A program made the translations under genes and the position numbers. From contig BJOX01000047.1 in assembly GCA_009731375.1 (NCBI GenBank), positions 891,081 to 955,080 on the forward strand: a stretch of 64,000 nt of DNA. Direction: 5' to 3'. The stretch comes from Paulinella micropora (Eukaryota > Cercozoa > Imbricatea > Euglyphida). A model generated the notes under the pieces. The model made no database searches. It was given only the letters and a program-made list of their open reading frames with translations, and was not told the DNA's origin. Below, one piece after another: positions 1 to 11,560 of this stretch (positions are counted from its first letter, which is position 1; every line of letters starts with the position of its first letter).

Positions 1-506
1 GCACTAAAGAACGTACTTACCTTGCCCTTCACCTTGCCCTTACCCTTAAACCAAAAACAAAACTCTACACTTACTTGTACGGCAAAGCAAAGGGGCGAGC
101 ACGGTCACTCGTGGTCTGGTAAACCACTGTTAATAAATAACTATTCTTGAAAGAATCATGGGAACATGATCGAACCCATGACATCTATGAACAGCCGGGA
201 CTTAGCTGTTATTAAATATCGTACTATCGTAACAATATTAATAACTTATACTCAAAGGACTGAGCTGAAATTTTGACAGAAGATTTCTAGGGACTTTTCC
301 AACATTTTACTAGAGTTTTTTTCACAAAAACAGCTCCGGTTGTCTCGGGAGAATTTTTTAAAAAATAGTCACAAAAAAATGGATGCCGGGCGGCACCAGA
401 CGATGCATCGTCAGGACATAGACAATAACATTACATAGCCTCAAACATTTATATTAGTTATAAATGATCGCGGCGGCTGTTTGGATCTGGGCAGCCGTAT
501 CAGAGT
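1..506. repeat. AT-rich non-coding DNA with LTR-like fragment
   Basis: No convincing gene is seen. Around 195-235 the string TTATTAAATATCG followed by a TAACA end closely matches 46228-46258, so this is part of a dispersed element. The shared piece ends in CA followed by AT-rich DNA, as an LTR 3' end can, but no complete LTR pair is visible. The rest is ordinary AT-rich sequence. Confidence 0.35.
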
Positions 507-782
507 GTGTCAAGCCACACACAGACCACGCGCAAGTCATCAGAGTGGGGGACAAATCAGCGAGCAAGAGACTGCTTAGTTCAAAAACTTCTTCGGGTTA
601 GGCAGCTTGCCGAACTGGGAGCCACAGCTAGCAGACAGCAAGCAGATGGAGACGGGGCAGGTGGGCAGGGCAGGCAACGTGACTGTTGCAAAAGAAATAG
701 CCTCCCCGCTCAGCCGCCGCCCCTTCCCCCTTCCAACCTCCCTGTCTCCCTCCAACACATGTCCGACCGTTCGCTACACGCG

Positions 783-1450
<668 letters not shown>

Positions 1451-1568
1451 AGAACCAGAGCGAACGTCTCTCCTTGTTCGTTTTGCTGTTTTGAACGCTC
1501 ACTTCTGTCGAGGTGACGTCTGACTTTTTTGCGCAGATTGCCATGTTTATACTTGCCANNNNNNNNNN

Positions 1569-1663
1569 TACATGCATGCATGCATGCATGCATATAAACA
1601 TACATACATACATACATACATACATACATACATACAATACATACATACAATACATACAATACA

Positions 1664-1697
<34 letters not shown>

Positions 1698-1727
1698 CAA
1701 AAATACATACATACATACATACATACA

Positions 1728-1758
<31 letters not shown>

Positions 1759-2180
1759 GCATAATACATACATACATACAAACATACAAACATACATACA
1801 TACATACATACATACATACATACATACATACGTACGTACGTATGTGAATACATACAAACCATACCATACCATACCATACCATGCCATACCATGCCATACC
1901 ATACCATACCATACCATACAATACCATACCATACCATACCATACTTTACCATACCATACTTTACCATACCTTACCATACCTTACCATACCATACCATACC
2001 ATACCATACCATACCATACCATCATACCATACCATACCTTACCATACCTTACCATACCATACCATACCATACCATACCATACCATACCATACCAACCAAC
2101 CACCTACCTACCTGCATACATGCATGCATACATACATACATACATACATACATACACAGATGCATACACACACATATAAT
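1569..2180. repeat. CATA tetranucleotide and ACCAT pentanucleotide arrays
   Basis: CATA repeats run 1569-1850 after a 10-N gap at 1559-1568. A clean ACCAT array with ACCTT variants follows at about 1858-2096, and CATA resumes to 2180. The junction is sharp, as if one motif replaced another by a single-base insertion. No coding potential. Confidence 0.9.
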
Positions 2181-2479
2181 GCGCGGGGGACCTCATCGTG
2201 AATGAGTTTGAAGAACATTTCCCCACCTTTGCTGCACAATACCACACACACGTGACACACACACACACACACAGACACGCATACACACAAGAACAACTCC
2301 CCGTCTTTGCTGCAGAATAATTCAAATCCCTCATACGTCTCCATATATCCATGCATGTACGACATGAGAGAATAAAGTGTCTACATGTTTTATGCATATT
2401 TTGTTTCCCATGGCAGTAAACATAACGTATACAAAATATTTTGTTACGTGTCCATACAAACTTAATACATACGTTACAT

Positions 2480-2481
<2 letters not shown>
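2181..2481. other. Short unique spacer with CA repeat
   Basis: About 300 bases of mostly unique sequence with a short CA run at 2250-2285. The words CTTTGCTGCA and TTTGCTGCAGAATA recur at 2228 and 2303, a weak local duplication. No gene is recognised. Confidence 0.4.
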
Positions 2482-2516
<35 letters not shown>

Positions 2517-2579
2517 GGAGAGGGAGAGGGAGAGGCAGAGGGAGAGGGAGAGGGAGAGAGAGAGAGAGGGAGAGAGAGC

Positions 2580-2628
<49 letters not shown>

Positions 2629-3150
2629 AGGGAGAGGGAGAGAAAGGGAGAGAAGGAGAAGGAAAGGGAGAGGAGAGAAGGAGAGGGAGAGGAGAGAAGG
2701 AAAGGAGAGGAGAGGAGAGGAGAGGAGAAGAGAGGAGAGGAGAGGAGAGGAGAGAGGAGAGGAGAGGAGAGGAGAGAGGAGAGGAGAGGAGAGATGAGAG
2801 GAGAGGAGAGAGGAGAGGAGAGGAGAGGAGAGGGGAGAGGGGAGAGGAGAGAAGAGGAGAGAGGAGAGGTGAGGTGAGGGGAGGGGAGGAGAGGAGACCA
2901 GAGGAGAGGGGAGAGGAGAGGAGAGGGAAGAGGGAAAGAGGAGAGGGGAGGAGAGGAGAGGAGAGGAGAGGGGAGACGGGAGAGAGGGAGGAGAGGAGAC
3001 GAGAGGAGAGGGGAGAGGAGAGGAGAGGAGAGGGGAGAGGGAAAGAGGGGAGAGGGGAGAGGGGGGAGGAGAGGAGAGGAGAGAGGGGAGAGGGGAGAGG
3101 GGAGAGGGAGAGGAGCGGAGAGGAGAGAGGAGAGGAGAGGAGCGAGGCGC
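2482..3150 (+). repeat. Long polypurine tract (GA / GGAGA)
   Basis: About 670 bases are almost entirely A and G on the + strand: GA dinucleotides first, then GGAGA and GGAGAGG units. Only scattered C or T interrupt it. Mirror-symmetric purine tracts of this kind can form intramolecular triplexes. The open frames across it are repeat translation. Confidence 0.9.
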
Positions 3151-3426
3151 GTGGAGGCAAGGCTGTGCTGCGGACACCACTTGGGGCTGGGGCAACTGTC
3201 TCCTTCCTTCACCTCGAACACGTCCACCTCTGGAGTCGCGCCGCCCGCCATCGCCTGCGCAGCCACACACGCCATGTGCCACCACCTGCCCGCCCCGCGC
3301 CCCACCAAACTTGCACCTGCACACGCCCCGCACCTCTTGCACCAGCATGTTCTGCACCAAGCACTTTCACTTCACGTAGTAGCTCTTATACTGTACGTCC
3401 TCTTGTGGACGCATGACCTGATTCTC

Positions 3427-4130
<704 letters not shown>

Positions 4131-4218
4131 AGTTTCCACCTTAGATAAACGTCTAACTTACTAGTTCGACTTTTCATGTGGACTTTTCCCTGGGATCAAT
4201 TGTAAAATTGTTTTCTCT
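4131..4218 (+). mobile_element. 5'-truncated LINE-like 3' end, copy 1
   Basis: Contains GTTTCCACCTTA near the start and CAATTGTAAAATTGTT near the end, then a GAA array. The same landmarks in the same order recur at 4889-4966, and a related end (ATTGTACAATTACCTCTC) closes the reverse transcriptase element at about 7120. I infer severely 5'-truncated copies whose tails are GAA repeats. Confidence 0.5.
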
Positions 4219-4265
4219 CGATAAACGAAGAAGAAGAAGAAGAAGAAGAAGAAGAAGAAGATTAA

Positions 4266-4378
4266 TATAAGGGTCACCGTCTTAGTTAAATCAATGGCCT
4301 TCGGGCTAACGATTTGTATGGATGACAAGTGGTCACTTGTAAAAGTAACTTCACTAAATCAAAGGCAAAGGCAAAGAA
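4266..4378 (+). repeat. GAA-tailed short repeat E, copy 1
   Basis: Core words are TGGCCTTCGGGCTAACGATT and GTCACTTGTAAAAGTAACTT, ending AAAGGCAAAGGCAAAG and running into AAG triplets. Further copies lie at 4519-4602, 9316-9408 and 9545-9650. Size (85-110 bp), tail and copy number suggest a short retroposon. The start TGGCCTTCGGG resembles a degraded tRNA A box, but I see no B box. Confidence 0.55.
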
Positions 4379-4677
4379 GAAAGAAGAAGAAGAAGAAGAA
4401 GAAGAAGAGGAGGAGGAGGAGGAGGAGCGGAGGAGGAGGAGGAGGAGGAGGAGAAGAAGAAGAAGAAGAAGGAGAAGAAGAAGAAGAAGAAGAAGAAGAA
4501 GAAGAAGAAGAAGAAGAAGAGTGGCCTTCGGGCTAACGATTTGTATGGATGACCAGAGTCACTTGTAAAAGTAACTTGATTAAACTAAAGGCAAAGGCAA
4601 AGAAGAAGAAGAAGAAGAAGAAGAAGAAGAAGAAGATGATGATGAAGAAGAAGAAGAAGAAGAAGAAGAAGAAGAAG

Positions 4678-4728
<51 letters not shown>

Positions 4729-4745
4729 AGAGAGAGAGAGAAATA
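4379..4745 (+). repeat. GAA / GGA / poly-A purine block
   Basis: GAA and GGA triplets flank repeat E copy 2. The second array passes into about 45 A residues and then GA dinucleotides. All purine on +, so a triplex-capable tract. Confidence 0.85.
4519..4602 (+). repeat. GAA-tailed short repeat E, copy 2
   Basis: Same core and tail as copy 1, inserted between two GAA/GGA arrays so that both flanks are purine microsatellite. It lacks the first 25 or so bases of copy 1. Confidence 0.55.
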
Positions 4746-4888
4746 ACCTACACCCATGCCATAATATAATCTACATATCGCGTAACATGTCTAAACATAA
4801 ACATTAATATTAATAACATTAATACCGAGCCACCTAATATTCGATTAATACTTTCAATTCCTTTAATATGCTCGATTGAATAACTAGG

Positions 4889-4966
4889 TTTCCACCTTAT
4901 AACTTAAGCTATACTTTTCACGTGGACGTTTCCTGAGTCCAATTGTAAAATTGTTCTCTCAATCAA
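4889..4966 (+). mobile_element. 5'-truncated LINE-like 3' end, copy 2
   Basis: Second copy: GGTTTCCACCTTA at the start and CCAATTGTAAAATTGTTC before a GAA tail. The CAATTG...CAATT core is a short stem-loop, as often seen in LINE 3' ends used for reverse-transcriptase recognition. Orientation follows from the GAA tail. Confidence 0.5.
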
Positions 4967-5097
4967 CGAAGAAGAAGAAGAAGAAGAAGAAGAAGAAGAA
5001 GAAGAAGAAGAAGAAGAACGCGCTGAATGATCACTTTGTGACAGTCGGCATGAAGGCTAGCGAAGCATTACCATCAACCATCAACAATAACAACAAC

Positions 5098-5133
<36 letters not shown>

Positions 5134-5134
<1 letters not shown>

Positions 5135-5400
5135 GTGCTTCTCTGTCAATGGCTGATGCATTTCTGCACATGCGCCTCCATCGTCTCACCCGTGAGGGGA
5201 GTACGAAGAATTGACGATAAGCTCTAATGACACCCCCGCAAGGGCAGTTCCAACACTTCCAGACGGGCCGGTATGTTCAATGAAAATACTGGTCCAGACG
5301 GATCGGTATGTTCAATGAAAATACTGGTGGCACCGACGGGAATCGAACTGGCGACAGGGCCCAGATGGTAGAACTTGACCACTGGGCTATCACGGTGTCC
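5134..5400 (-). mobile_element. tRNA-headed SINE, family A, copy 1 (full length)
   Basis: Read on the - strand it starts at 5400 with GACACCG, then an A-box-like TAGCCCAGTGGTCAAG and a B-box-like AGTTCGATTCCC. A matching CGGTGCC follows, so the ends can pair as a 7-bp acceptor stem with one mismatch. The tRNA-unrelated body follows, with a tandem duplication of about 37 bp (around 5261-5333), and the element ends in an ATT array (5133-5100). That layout, tRNA head, body, simple-repeat tail, is a tRNA-derived SINE. The D and T stems are degraded, so it is not a working tRNA. Other copies: 49954-50003, 50306-50538, 50805-50852, 51506-51602. Confidence 0.75.
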
Positions 5401-5411
5401 ACAACAACAAC

Positions 5412-5448
<37 letters not shown>

Positions 5449-5449
5449 T

Positions 5450-7150
5450 TAATCATAACGATAACGAGGAGATCAAGGAAGAAAAACAACCACTTCCGCC
5501 TCCTTTCAAGCTGGCACACACTACCATTGAAATAATGCATAAAACTATGAAGAATATGCAAAGAAACAAAGCGGAAGATATATATATAAGATCAAACCTG
5601 CTATGGTGCAAGATATGCGAGATTACCTCGCACCTATCCTCACTGAGCTGTTTAACCAGGCGGTAGACAATAAGCACTACCCTGATGCGTTAAAAATAAC
5701 TAAAGTAATAGAAATATATATAAAAATAAAGACAGCAGCATACCTAGTAACTACCGCCCGATCTCACTGTTACCTATTATTGCTAAAATTTCTGACATCA
5801 TAATAAATAAACAACTTATGACACACCTCCTACAACATAATATAATATTACATACCCAATATGCCTTCCGCCCTAACTCTTCCACGACTATGACCATATA
5901 AACAATCATAAATAAAATAATTGCACATAAAAATAAGCACGACCTAGTCCTCGCCCTTGACATAGACCTTTCCAAGGCCTATGATACTGTCGCACACGAT
6001 AAACTAATATATAAACTCAAATATAACTTTAACTTCTGCGAAAGCACCCTTGCCTTCTTTGCCTCGTATTTCTCCAATAGAACTCAACAAGTTCACACCC
6101 AATATGCCCGCTCGCAACCGCGAACGATGACGCATGGAATCCCACAGGGCAGTACACTATCAACTACCCTTTTCCTTCTATACATTCATGACAACTACCC
6201 TTTTCCTTCTATACATTCATGATATTACCCGACACATCACTAATGGCACAGTCTATACATGCGCTGACGACACCACACTGGTATCAGAGCGAAAACTAGC
6301 GCAACACTGCAAACAAACGCGCAATACACTATAGATCGGCTTATCAACTACTTCCATACCAATAACCTTGTTCCTAACCCAGCTAAACTCAATATACAAT
6401 TTTCCATAAACATCCTTTCAACATCCATCTCGCGATATATAGTCAGGTGATAGAACAATGCCAACAAGCGAAGCTTCTTCGCATAGTACTACACCGTAAC
6501 CTCAAATATCACCAACAAGTCCACAACGTTATTACCAAAATCCACCCTATGGTTCAAATCCTAGCATATGCTAATAAGCTCCTACCTACCCATACCCCGC
6601 AACAACTTTATTACTTCCATGTCTACCCACACCTCATATATAGTATAAGTATATGGGGCACACACGACAAAAACCAAAAATATATACACCCACTCGTCAA
6701 TATCCATAAGCGCATCGTACGCCTACTAGTGCAAGCAGCCCCGCGCTCCCACACTGCCCCTCTTCTACATAAACTAAAACTTCTTGACATCTATAACCTA
6801 TACATATACAGGGTATGTATCGAAACGCATCCATACACTCAAAAAAAATAAAACACCAACCAATACATGATAATAAATACATGAGCACTAATACTGCACA
6901 TAACCATCGCACCCGTGACGCTAAGAAAAGAAATTTTGTATAGACAGAAACGACCCGCACTTCACGCAAGCTAATGCTAACATATTCAACAAATTACCCG
7001 AACATATTTTTCATATAACCAAACTAAGCCAATTCAAAAAATAACTTAAGCAATACTTATTAATTAATCAGGCTCGTAACGCCGGACTCGAAATTTAAAT
7101 ATATTATCCAGGAGTTATAATTGTACAATTACCTCTCTAAATAAAAAGAA
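5450..7150 (+). pseudogene. Degraded non-LTR retrotransposon reverse transcriptase (CR1/Jockey-like)
   Basis: Translated fragments give the usual order of RT motifs: an APILTELFNQ region at 5630, NYRPISLLPII at about 5750, ALDIDLSKAYDTVAHDKL at about 5955, HGIPQGSTLS at 6134, and a catalytic box reading CADDTTL (usually YADD) at about 6260. The thumb and C-terminal segment IYPHLIYSISIWG-like lies at 6600-6720. Frameshifts, in-frame stops and a 31-bp tandem duplication (6161-6222) show it is dead. No apurinic endonuclease or ORF1 is seen upstream, so it is 5' truncated. Its 3' end runs into AAG repeats at 7160. It encoded the polymerase for target-primed retrotransposition. Confidence 0.85.
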
Positions 7151-7159
7151 TCCAAGAAT

Positions 7160-7197
7160 CCAAGAAGAAGAAGAAGAAGAAGAAGAAGAAGAAGAAG

Positions 7198-7226
<29 letters not shown>
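7160..7226 (+). repeat. AAG array between two retroelements
   Basis: About 22 AAG units form the tail of the upstream reverse transcriptase element and the 5' boundary of the next element. Confidence 0.9.
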
Positions 7227-7228
<2 letters not shown>

Positions 7229-7267
7229 TCAGCTCTTGCCATTCTCAACACGTGTGTTCAAAGAAGG

Positions 7268-8425
7268 ATGAGTTACACCATGCGCGTTCTGCCTCCTCAT
7301 CTGTCAAATGCGGGTCTCCATCACTTTGATAACCTGACTTATCGATGTTTTGCGTCCCGCCTGGGTATCAGTATTCCCCTACCTCCCTTGGCACAATCAC
7401 TTATCCGCTTGCCAGGAAGGTATGGAGCCTGTTGCCCGCAACAGACATCCCTTTTGGCACACGCCGCTTACAGTTCCTCACTGATGCTAGCTGTTTCTTC
7501 TCGGGCTATCCCGGAGCAACAGGATCCTAGACGTTTGCTGGCTACCGATGGAGACGTTCTTACTGACTGCTACAATTCTCTAGAACGGAATGGTGTTCCA
7601 ACTGCTGTCATCAGGCCATTGCTCACGCCCGGCATCATCCCACCTGCTCACCTCCAGAGTAGACTCACCCACTCCATCTACTCAACACTCCGCGATCGGC
7701 TCCTTCTACAAGGAAGAGATCAACATGGTCCCGCTTTCCCTGCACTACTTCTATCGGCTGCCCAAGAAGGAGCGCGTGCATTACCCTTCTCAACTATCCC
7801 AGCTAATCCTGAGCTCTCACTCACTGATGCTGAGATAGAAGCGGCACTTCTAGCTAGATTGCCCCTAATCTCTCTTTCTGATATTCCCAGCTCTGGCGTT
7901 CACTGTCCTGCCTGTCAGCACCTACTTACACCTGAAAGCGCTACGTATCATTTTCTGACACGTACTTGTCCACTAGTTGGAGGTGCCATCATCAGAAGAC
8001 ACGACAGCTACCTCAAGATGCTGGCTACCTTCCTTCGACGCTGTGGCGCAGTCGTCGAGATTGAACCAGATCACCTCTACTTTCAGGACTCAACAAGAGA
8101 ACATCCTGACCTTCGTGTTTGGTGGCGACCCAGTAGAACTAGCACCCCTAATGTGATTATTGATGTCAGCTTTGCTTCCCCACTGGCTCAATCTTCTCTA
8201 AGGCTTGCAGCAACAACTCCGCTTGCAGCGGCATCCCAACGTGAAGTGGTTAAGCATCGGCAATATGATCAACTGGCTACTGCATCAAGCACAACTCTTG
8301 TCCCTTGGGTTCTCGAACCAACTGGTGCTCTTGCTCGTGAGGCATTAGCTTATTTACGCCAGGTTCAGGCGTATTACGCAAGCGTTATTCGAGGGCTACG
8401 CGCTAGCGAGGGACATACTAGCTGA
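7268..8425 (+). CDS. Retrotransposon polyprotein C-terminus: CCHC plus endonuclease-like domain
   Basis: A 385-aa frame that is not simple repeat. Early residues (RLPGRYGACCPQQ at about 48-60) resemble the RLP.R.GG region after the RT domain of non-LTR polyproteins. Near residue 213 comes a zinc-binding pattern CPAC...H....C, followed by RRHDSYL, then HPDLRVWW and NVIIDVSF, and a late KHRQYDQL. This CCHC, RHD, PD, D, K order fits the restriction-like (PD-(D/E)XK) endonuclease end of site-specific non-LTR elements. The ATG at 7268 may not be the real start because the RT half is missing. It lies between GAA arrays on both sides (7160-7226 and 9033-9316). Host origin is unlikely; the exact clade is not assigned. 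Confidence 0.65.
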   Translation: MSYTMRVLPPHLSNAGLHHFDNLTYRCFASRLGISIPLPPLAQSLIRLPGRYGACCPQQTSLLAHAAYSSSLMLAVSSRAIPEQQDPRRLLATDGDVLTDCYNSLERNGVPTAVIRPLLTPGIIPPAHLQSRLTHSIYSTLRDRLLLQGRDQHGPAFPALLLSAAQEGARALPFSTIPANPELSLTDAEIEAALLARLPLISLSDIPSSGVHCPACQHLLTPESATYHFLTRTCPLVGGAIIRRHDSYLKMLATFLRRCGAVVEIEPDHLYFQDSTREHPDLRVWWRPSRTSTPNVIIDVSFASPLAQSSLRLAATTPLAAASQREVVKHRQYDQLATASSTTLVPWVLEPTGALAREALAYLRQVQAYYASVIRGLRASEGHTS

Positions 8426-9032
8426 TGCTATGCTCGATGATTTCCCTCTCAACCCGCGTGGTTTCTTGCCCTACTTTCGTGCTATGTCTGCGGCTGAAAT
8501 TGCGCGCGGCAATGCGCGTATCATTGACTCTGCCAAATGGCGCCTGTGGGACGCGCCACGACGCTCCCACTGAAGTTGTTTCTCTCTTTTTCTTCCATTG
8601 TATATAGTCTTCCTTTCTTTTCCTTGTCTTATTCTTGCCCCTTTCTCTCCTTTTTCCTTTTTTATCTTTCATTTCTGTCTCTTTTTCATATCTAGTCTTT
8701 CCTTCCCTTTTTCTTTTCCTGTTTCTTCCATCATACTTTCTCTTTTTCTTGCATTTATGTTTCCTATCATATTTAGTCTTCTTTTTCTCTTTTTCTTTTC
8801 CTTAGCTCTTAGTTTTTCCTCTCATTTTCCCATTTTCCCTGCCTTTTCTGTATCCTTATAATATCTAGTTGTCCTCTTATATTTTCCCCTCTATTTCTCC
8901 CCTCATATTTACATTTATGTTTATTTTCCCATTTTTGTTTCCTCTATCATATCTGGTTTTTATTTCATTTCTCGCTCGATTTCTGACTAAGTTCTGACCC
9001 TAGTCTCTGTCTCTGTACAATTTCGCTTTCAT
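8426..9032 (+). other. Pyrimidine-rich 3' region of the retroelement
   Basis: A T/C-rich stretch without a credible gene, ending at TACAATTTCGCTTTCATTAA immediately before a GAA array. That last string is repeated at about 9127-9147 between two GAA arrays, so the element's terminus is partly duplicated. Confidence 0.5.
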
Positions 9033-9286
9033 TAAAGAAGAAGAAGAAGAAGAAGAAGAAGAAGGAGGAGGAGGAAGAGGAGGAGGAGGAGGAAGAGGAG
9101 GAGGAGGAGGAGAAGAAGAAGAAGAAGTACAATTTCGCTTTCATTAAAGAAGAAGAAGAAGAAGAGGAAGAAAAGAAGATGAAGAAGAAGAAGAAGAAGA
9201 AGAAGAAGAAGAAGAAGAAGAAGAAGAAGAAGAAGAAGAAGAAGAAGAAGAAGAAGAAGAAGAAGAAGAAGAAGAAGAAGAAGAAG

Positions 9287-9316
<30 letters not shown>
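9033..9316 (+). repeat. GAA array with GGA interruptions
   Basis: GAA/GGA triplets interrupted once by the duplicated retroelement end (about 9127-9147). The second part is an almost perfect GAA run of about 130 bases. Confidence 0.9.
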
Positions 9317-9319
<3 letters not shown>

Positions 9320-9408
9320 ATCAATGGCCTTCGGGATAACGATTTGTATGGATGACCAGAGGTCACTTGTAAACGTAACTTTATTAAATCAAAGGCAAAG
9401 GCAAAGAA
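9316..9408 (+). repeat. Short repeat E, copy 3
   Basis: Directly abuts the long GAA array ending at 9316. Carries TGGCCTTCGGGATAACGATT and the AAAGGCAAAGGCAAAG end, but is followed by ATT triplets rather than AAG. Confidence 0.5.
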
Positions 9409-9544
9409 TTATTATTATTATTACTATTCTATTATATCACAACGTTTCTTTAATAGTATTAATTAATATAAGGGTCACCGTTATTACTATTCTATTATCA
9501 CAACGTTTCTTTAATAATATTAACTAATTAATATAAGTACTATA

Positions 9545-9650
9545 AGGGTCACCGTCTTAGTTAAATCAATGGCCTTCGGACTAACGATTTGTATGGATGA
9601 CCAGGGGTCACTCGTAAAAGTAACTTCATTAAGGCAAAGGCAAAGAAGAA
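9545..9650 (+). repeat. Short repeat E, copy 4
   Basis: Begins AAGGGTCACCGTCTTAG as copy 1 does, and ends GGCAAAGGCAAAGAAGAAA. Between copies 3 and 4 (9409-9544) a 60-70 bp stretch with ATTACTATTCTATTAT and CACAACGTTTCTTTAAT occurs twice in tandem. Confidence 0.5.
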
Positions 9651-9691
9651 AAGAGGTGGCAGGGATGAACTGCCCATCTACTGCCACTTTG

Positions 9692-9700
9692 TATATAAAA
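9692..9700 (+). promoter_or_regulatory. TATA-box-like element
   Basis: TATATAAAA lies in unique sequence 39 bases before an ATG at 9739. The GC-rich GGGCCGGCTGG directly after it and the position fit a class II core promoter, but no initiator can be verified. Confidence 0.35.
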
Positions 9701-9738
9701 GGGCCGGCTGGCTCATTTCATTTTCAGGGACCTTTTTC

Positions 9739-9837
9739 ATGGCCTCCCTTGACTACACTGAATTATCGGAAACTTCTATCTCACGGGAACCTGTACTTTC
9801 GATAGGAAAATTAGCAGGTCCACTTTATGCGTGCTGA
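9739..9837 (+). CDS. Short ORF after the TATA-like element (hypothetical)
   Basis: Encodes 32 residues starting MASLDYTELSETSISRE and ending in TGA at 9835. It does not resemble repeat translation and lies just downstream of a TATA-like element, so it may be a first exon or a cassette from an LTR promoter. No domain is recognised and no clear splice donor decides the question. CATA repeats begin about 200 bases further on. Confidence 0.25.
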   Translation: MASLDYTELSETSISREPVLSIGKLAGPLYAC

Positions 9838-10038
9838 GAATCAAGCAAACGACACATACGTGCGCCACCTCAATTCACACACACACCTCAACTAAGGAAG
9901 GAAGTGCAAAGCAGAACTCAAAGCTTCATAGCATGCATCTCTGACTATATCTGTACTACCCACATACACGAAATTAAGTTGAACGATTTTTCAATATTTG
10001 CTTACGAGAGCGTACATGAATTACATCTGTTGGTGCAC

Positions 10039-11560
10039 AGGTATACATACATACATATGTACATACATACATACATACATACATACATACATACATACAT
10101 ACATACATACACACATACATACATACATACATACATACATTCATACATACATAGATACATACATACATACATACATACATACATACATACATGCATACAT
10201 ACATACATACACACATACATACATACATACATAGATACATACATACATATGTACATACATACATACATACATACATACATACATACATACTACATACATA
10301 CATACATACATATGTACATACATACATATGTACATACATACATACATACATACATGCATACATACATACATACATACATACATACATACAGACATACATA
10401 CATACATACATACATACATACATACATTTATAGATGCATAGATACATACATACATACATACATACATACATACATACGTACGTACATACGTACGTACGTA
10501 CTCATACATACATACATACGGTACATACATACATATGTACATACATACATACATACATGCATACATACATACATGCATACATACATACATACATACGTAC
10601 ATACGTACGCACGTACATACGTACATACATACATACATACATACATACATACATACATACATACATACATGCATACATACTACATGCATACATACATACA
10701 TACATACATACATGCATAAATACATACATACACACATACACACATACATACATACATACATACATACATACATAATACATACAAACAGACATACATACAT
10801 ACATTCATTCATACATACATACATTCATTCATACATACATACATACATACATACAGACATATACGTATGTATGTACGTACGCACGCGCGTGCGTGCGTGT
10901 GTGCGTACTTGCGTACGTACGTACGTACGTACGTACGTATGTATTTATGTATGTATGTATGTATGTGTGTATGTATGTATGTATGTATGTATGTATGTGT
11001 GTATGTGTGTATGTCTGTCTGTATGTACGTATGTATGTGTATGTATGTATGTATGTATGTATGTATGTATGTATGTATGCGTACATACATACATACGTAC
11101 GCACATACGTACGTACGTACATACATACATACATACATACATACATACATACATACATACATACATACATGTACCGTACGTACATACATACGTACGTACA
11201 TACATACATACGTACGTAAATACGTACGTACGTACGTACATACATACATACGTACATACATACATACATACACATACATACATACATACATACATACATA
11301 CATACATACATACATGCGTACGTACGTACGTACGTACGTACGTACCTACATACATGCATACATACATACATACATACATACATACGTACACACGTACGTA
11401 CGTACGTACGTACGTATGTACCTACATACATGCATGCATACATACATACATACATACATACATACATACGTACGTACGTACGTACGTCCGTACATACATG
11501 CATGCATACATACATAGATAGATACATACATACATACATACATACATACGTACGTACACA
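10039..11560. repeat. CATA / TATG array with internal strand switch
   Basis: CATA units run to about 10860, flip to GTAT/TATG units at 10862-11080, then return to CATA with ACGT stretches to 11560. The flips create inverted repeats hundreds of bases long. Every frame is translated repeat (YIHT or MYVC). Confidence 0.9.

Noticed and set aside
2104-3360. 418-aa Ser/Pro/Leu frame on -
   Set aside because: Translation of the polypurine tract's complement.
5333-5400. Functional tRNA gene
   Set aside because: Acceptor ends pair and A/B boxes are recognisable, but D and T stems are broken and the same unit recurs with a common body, so it is a SINE head.
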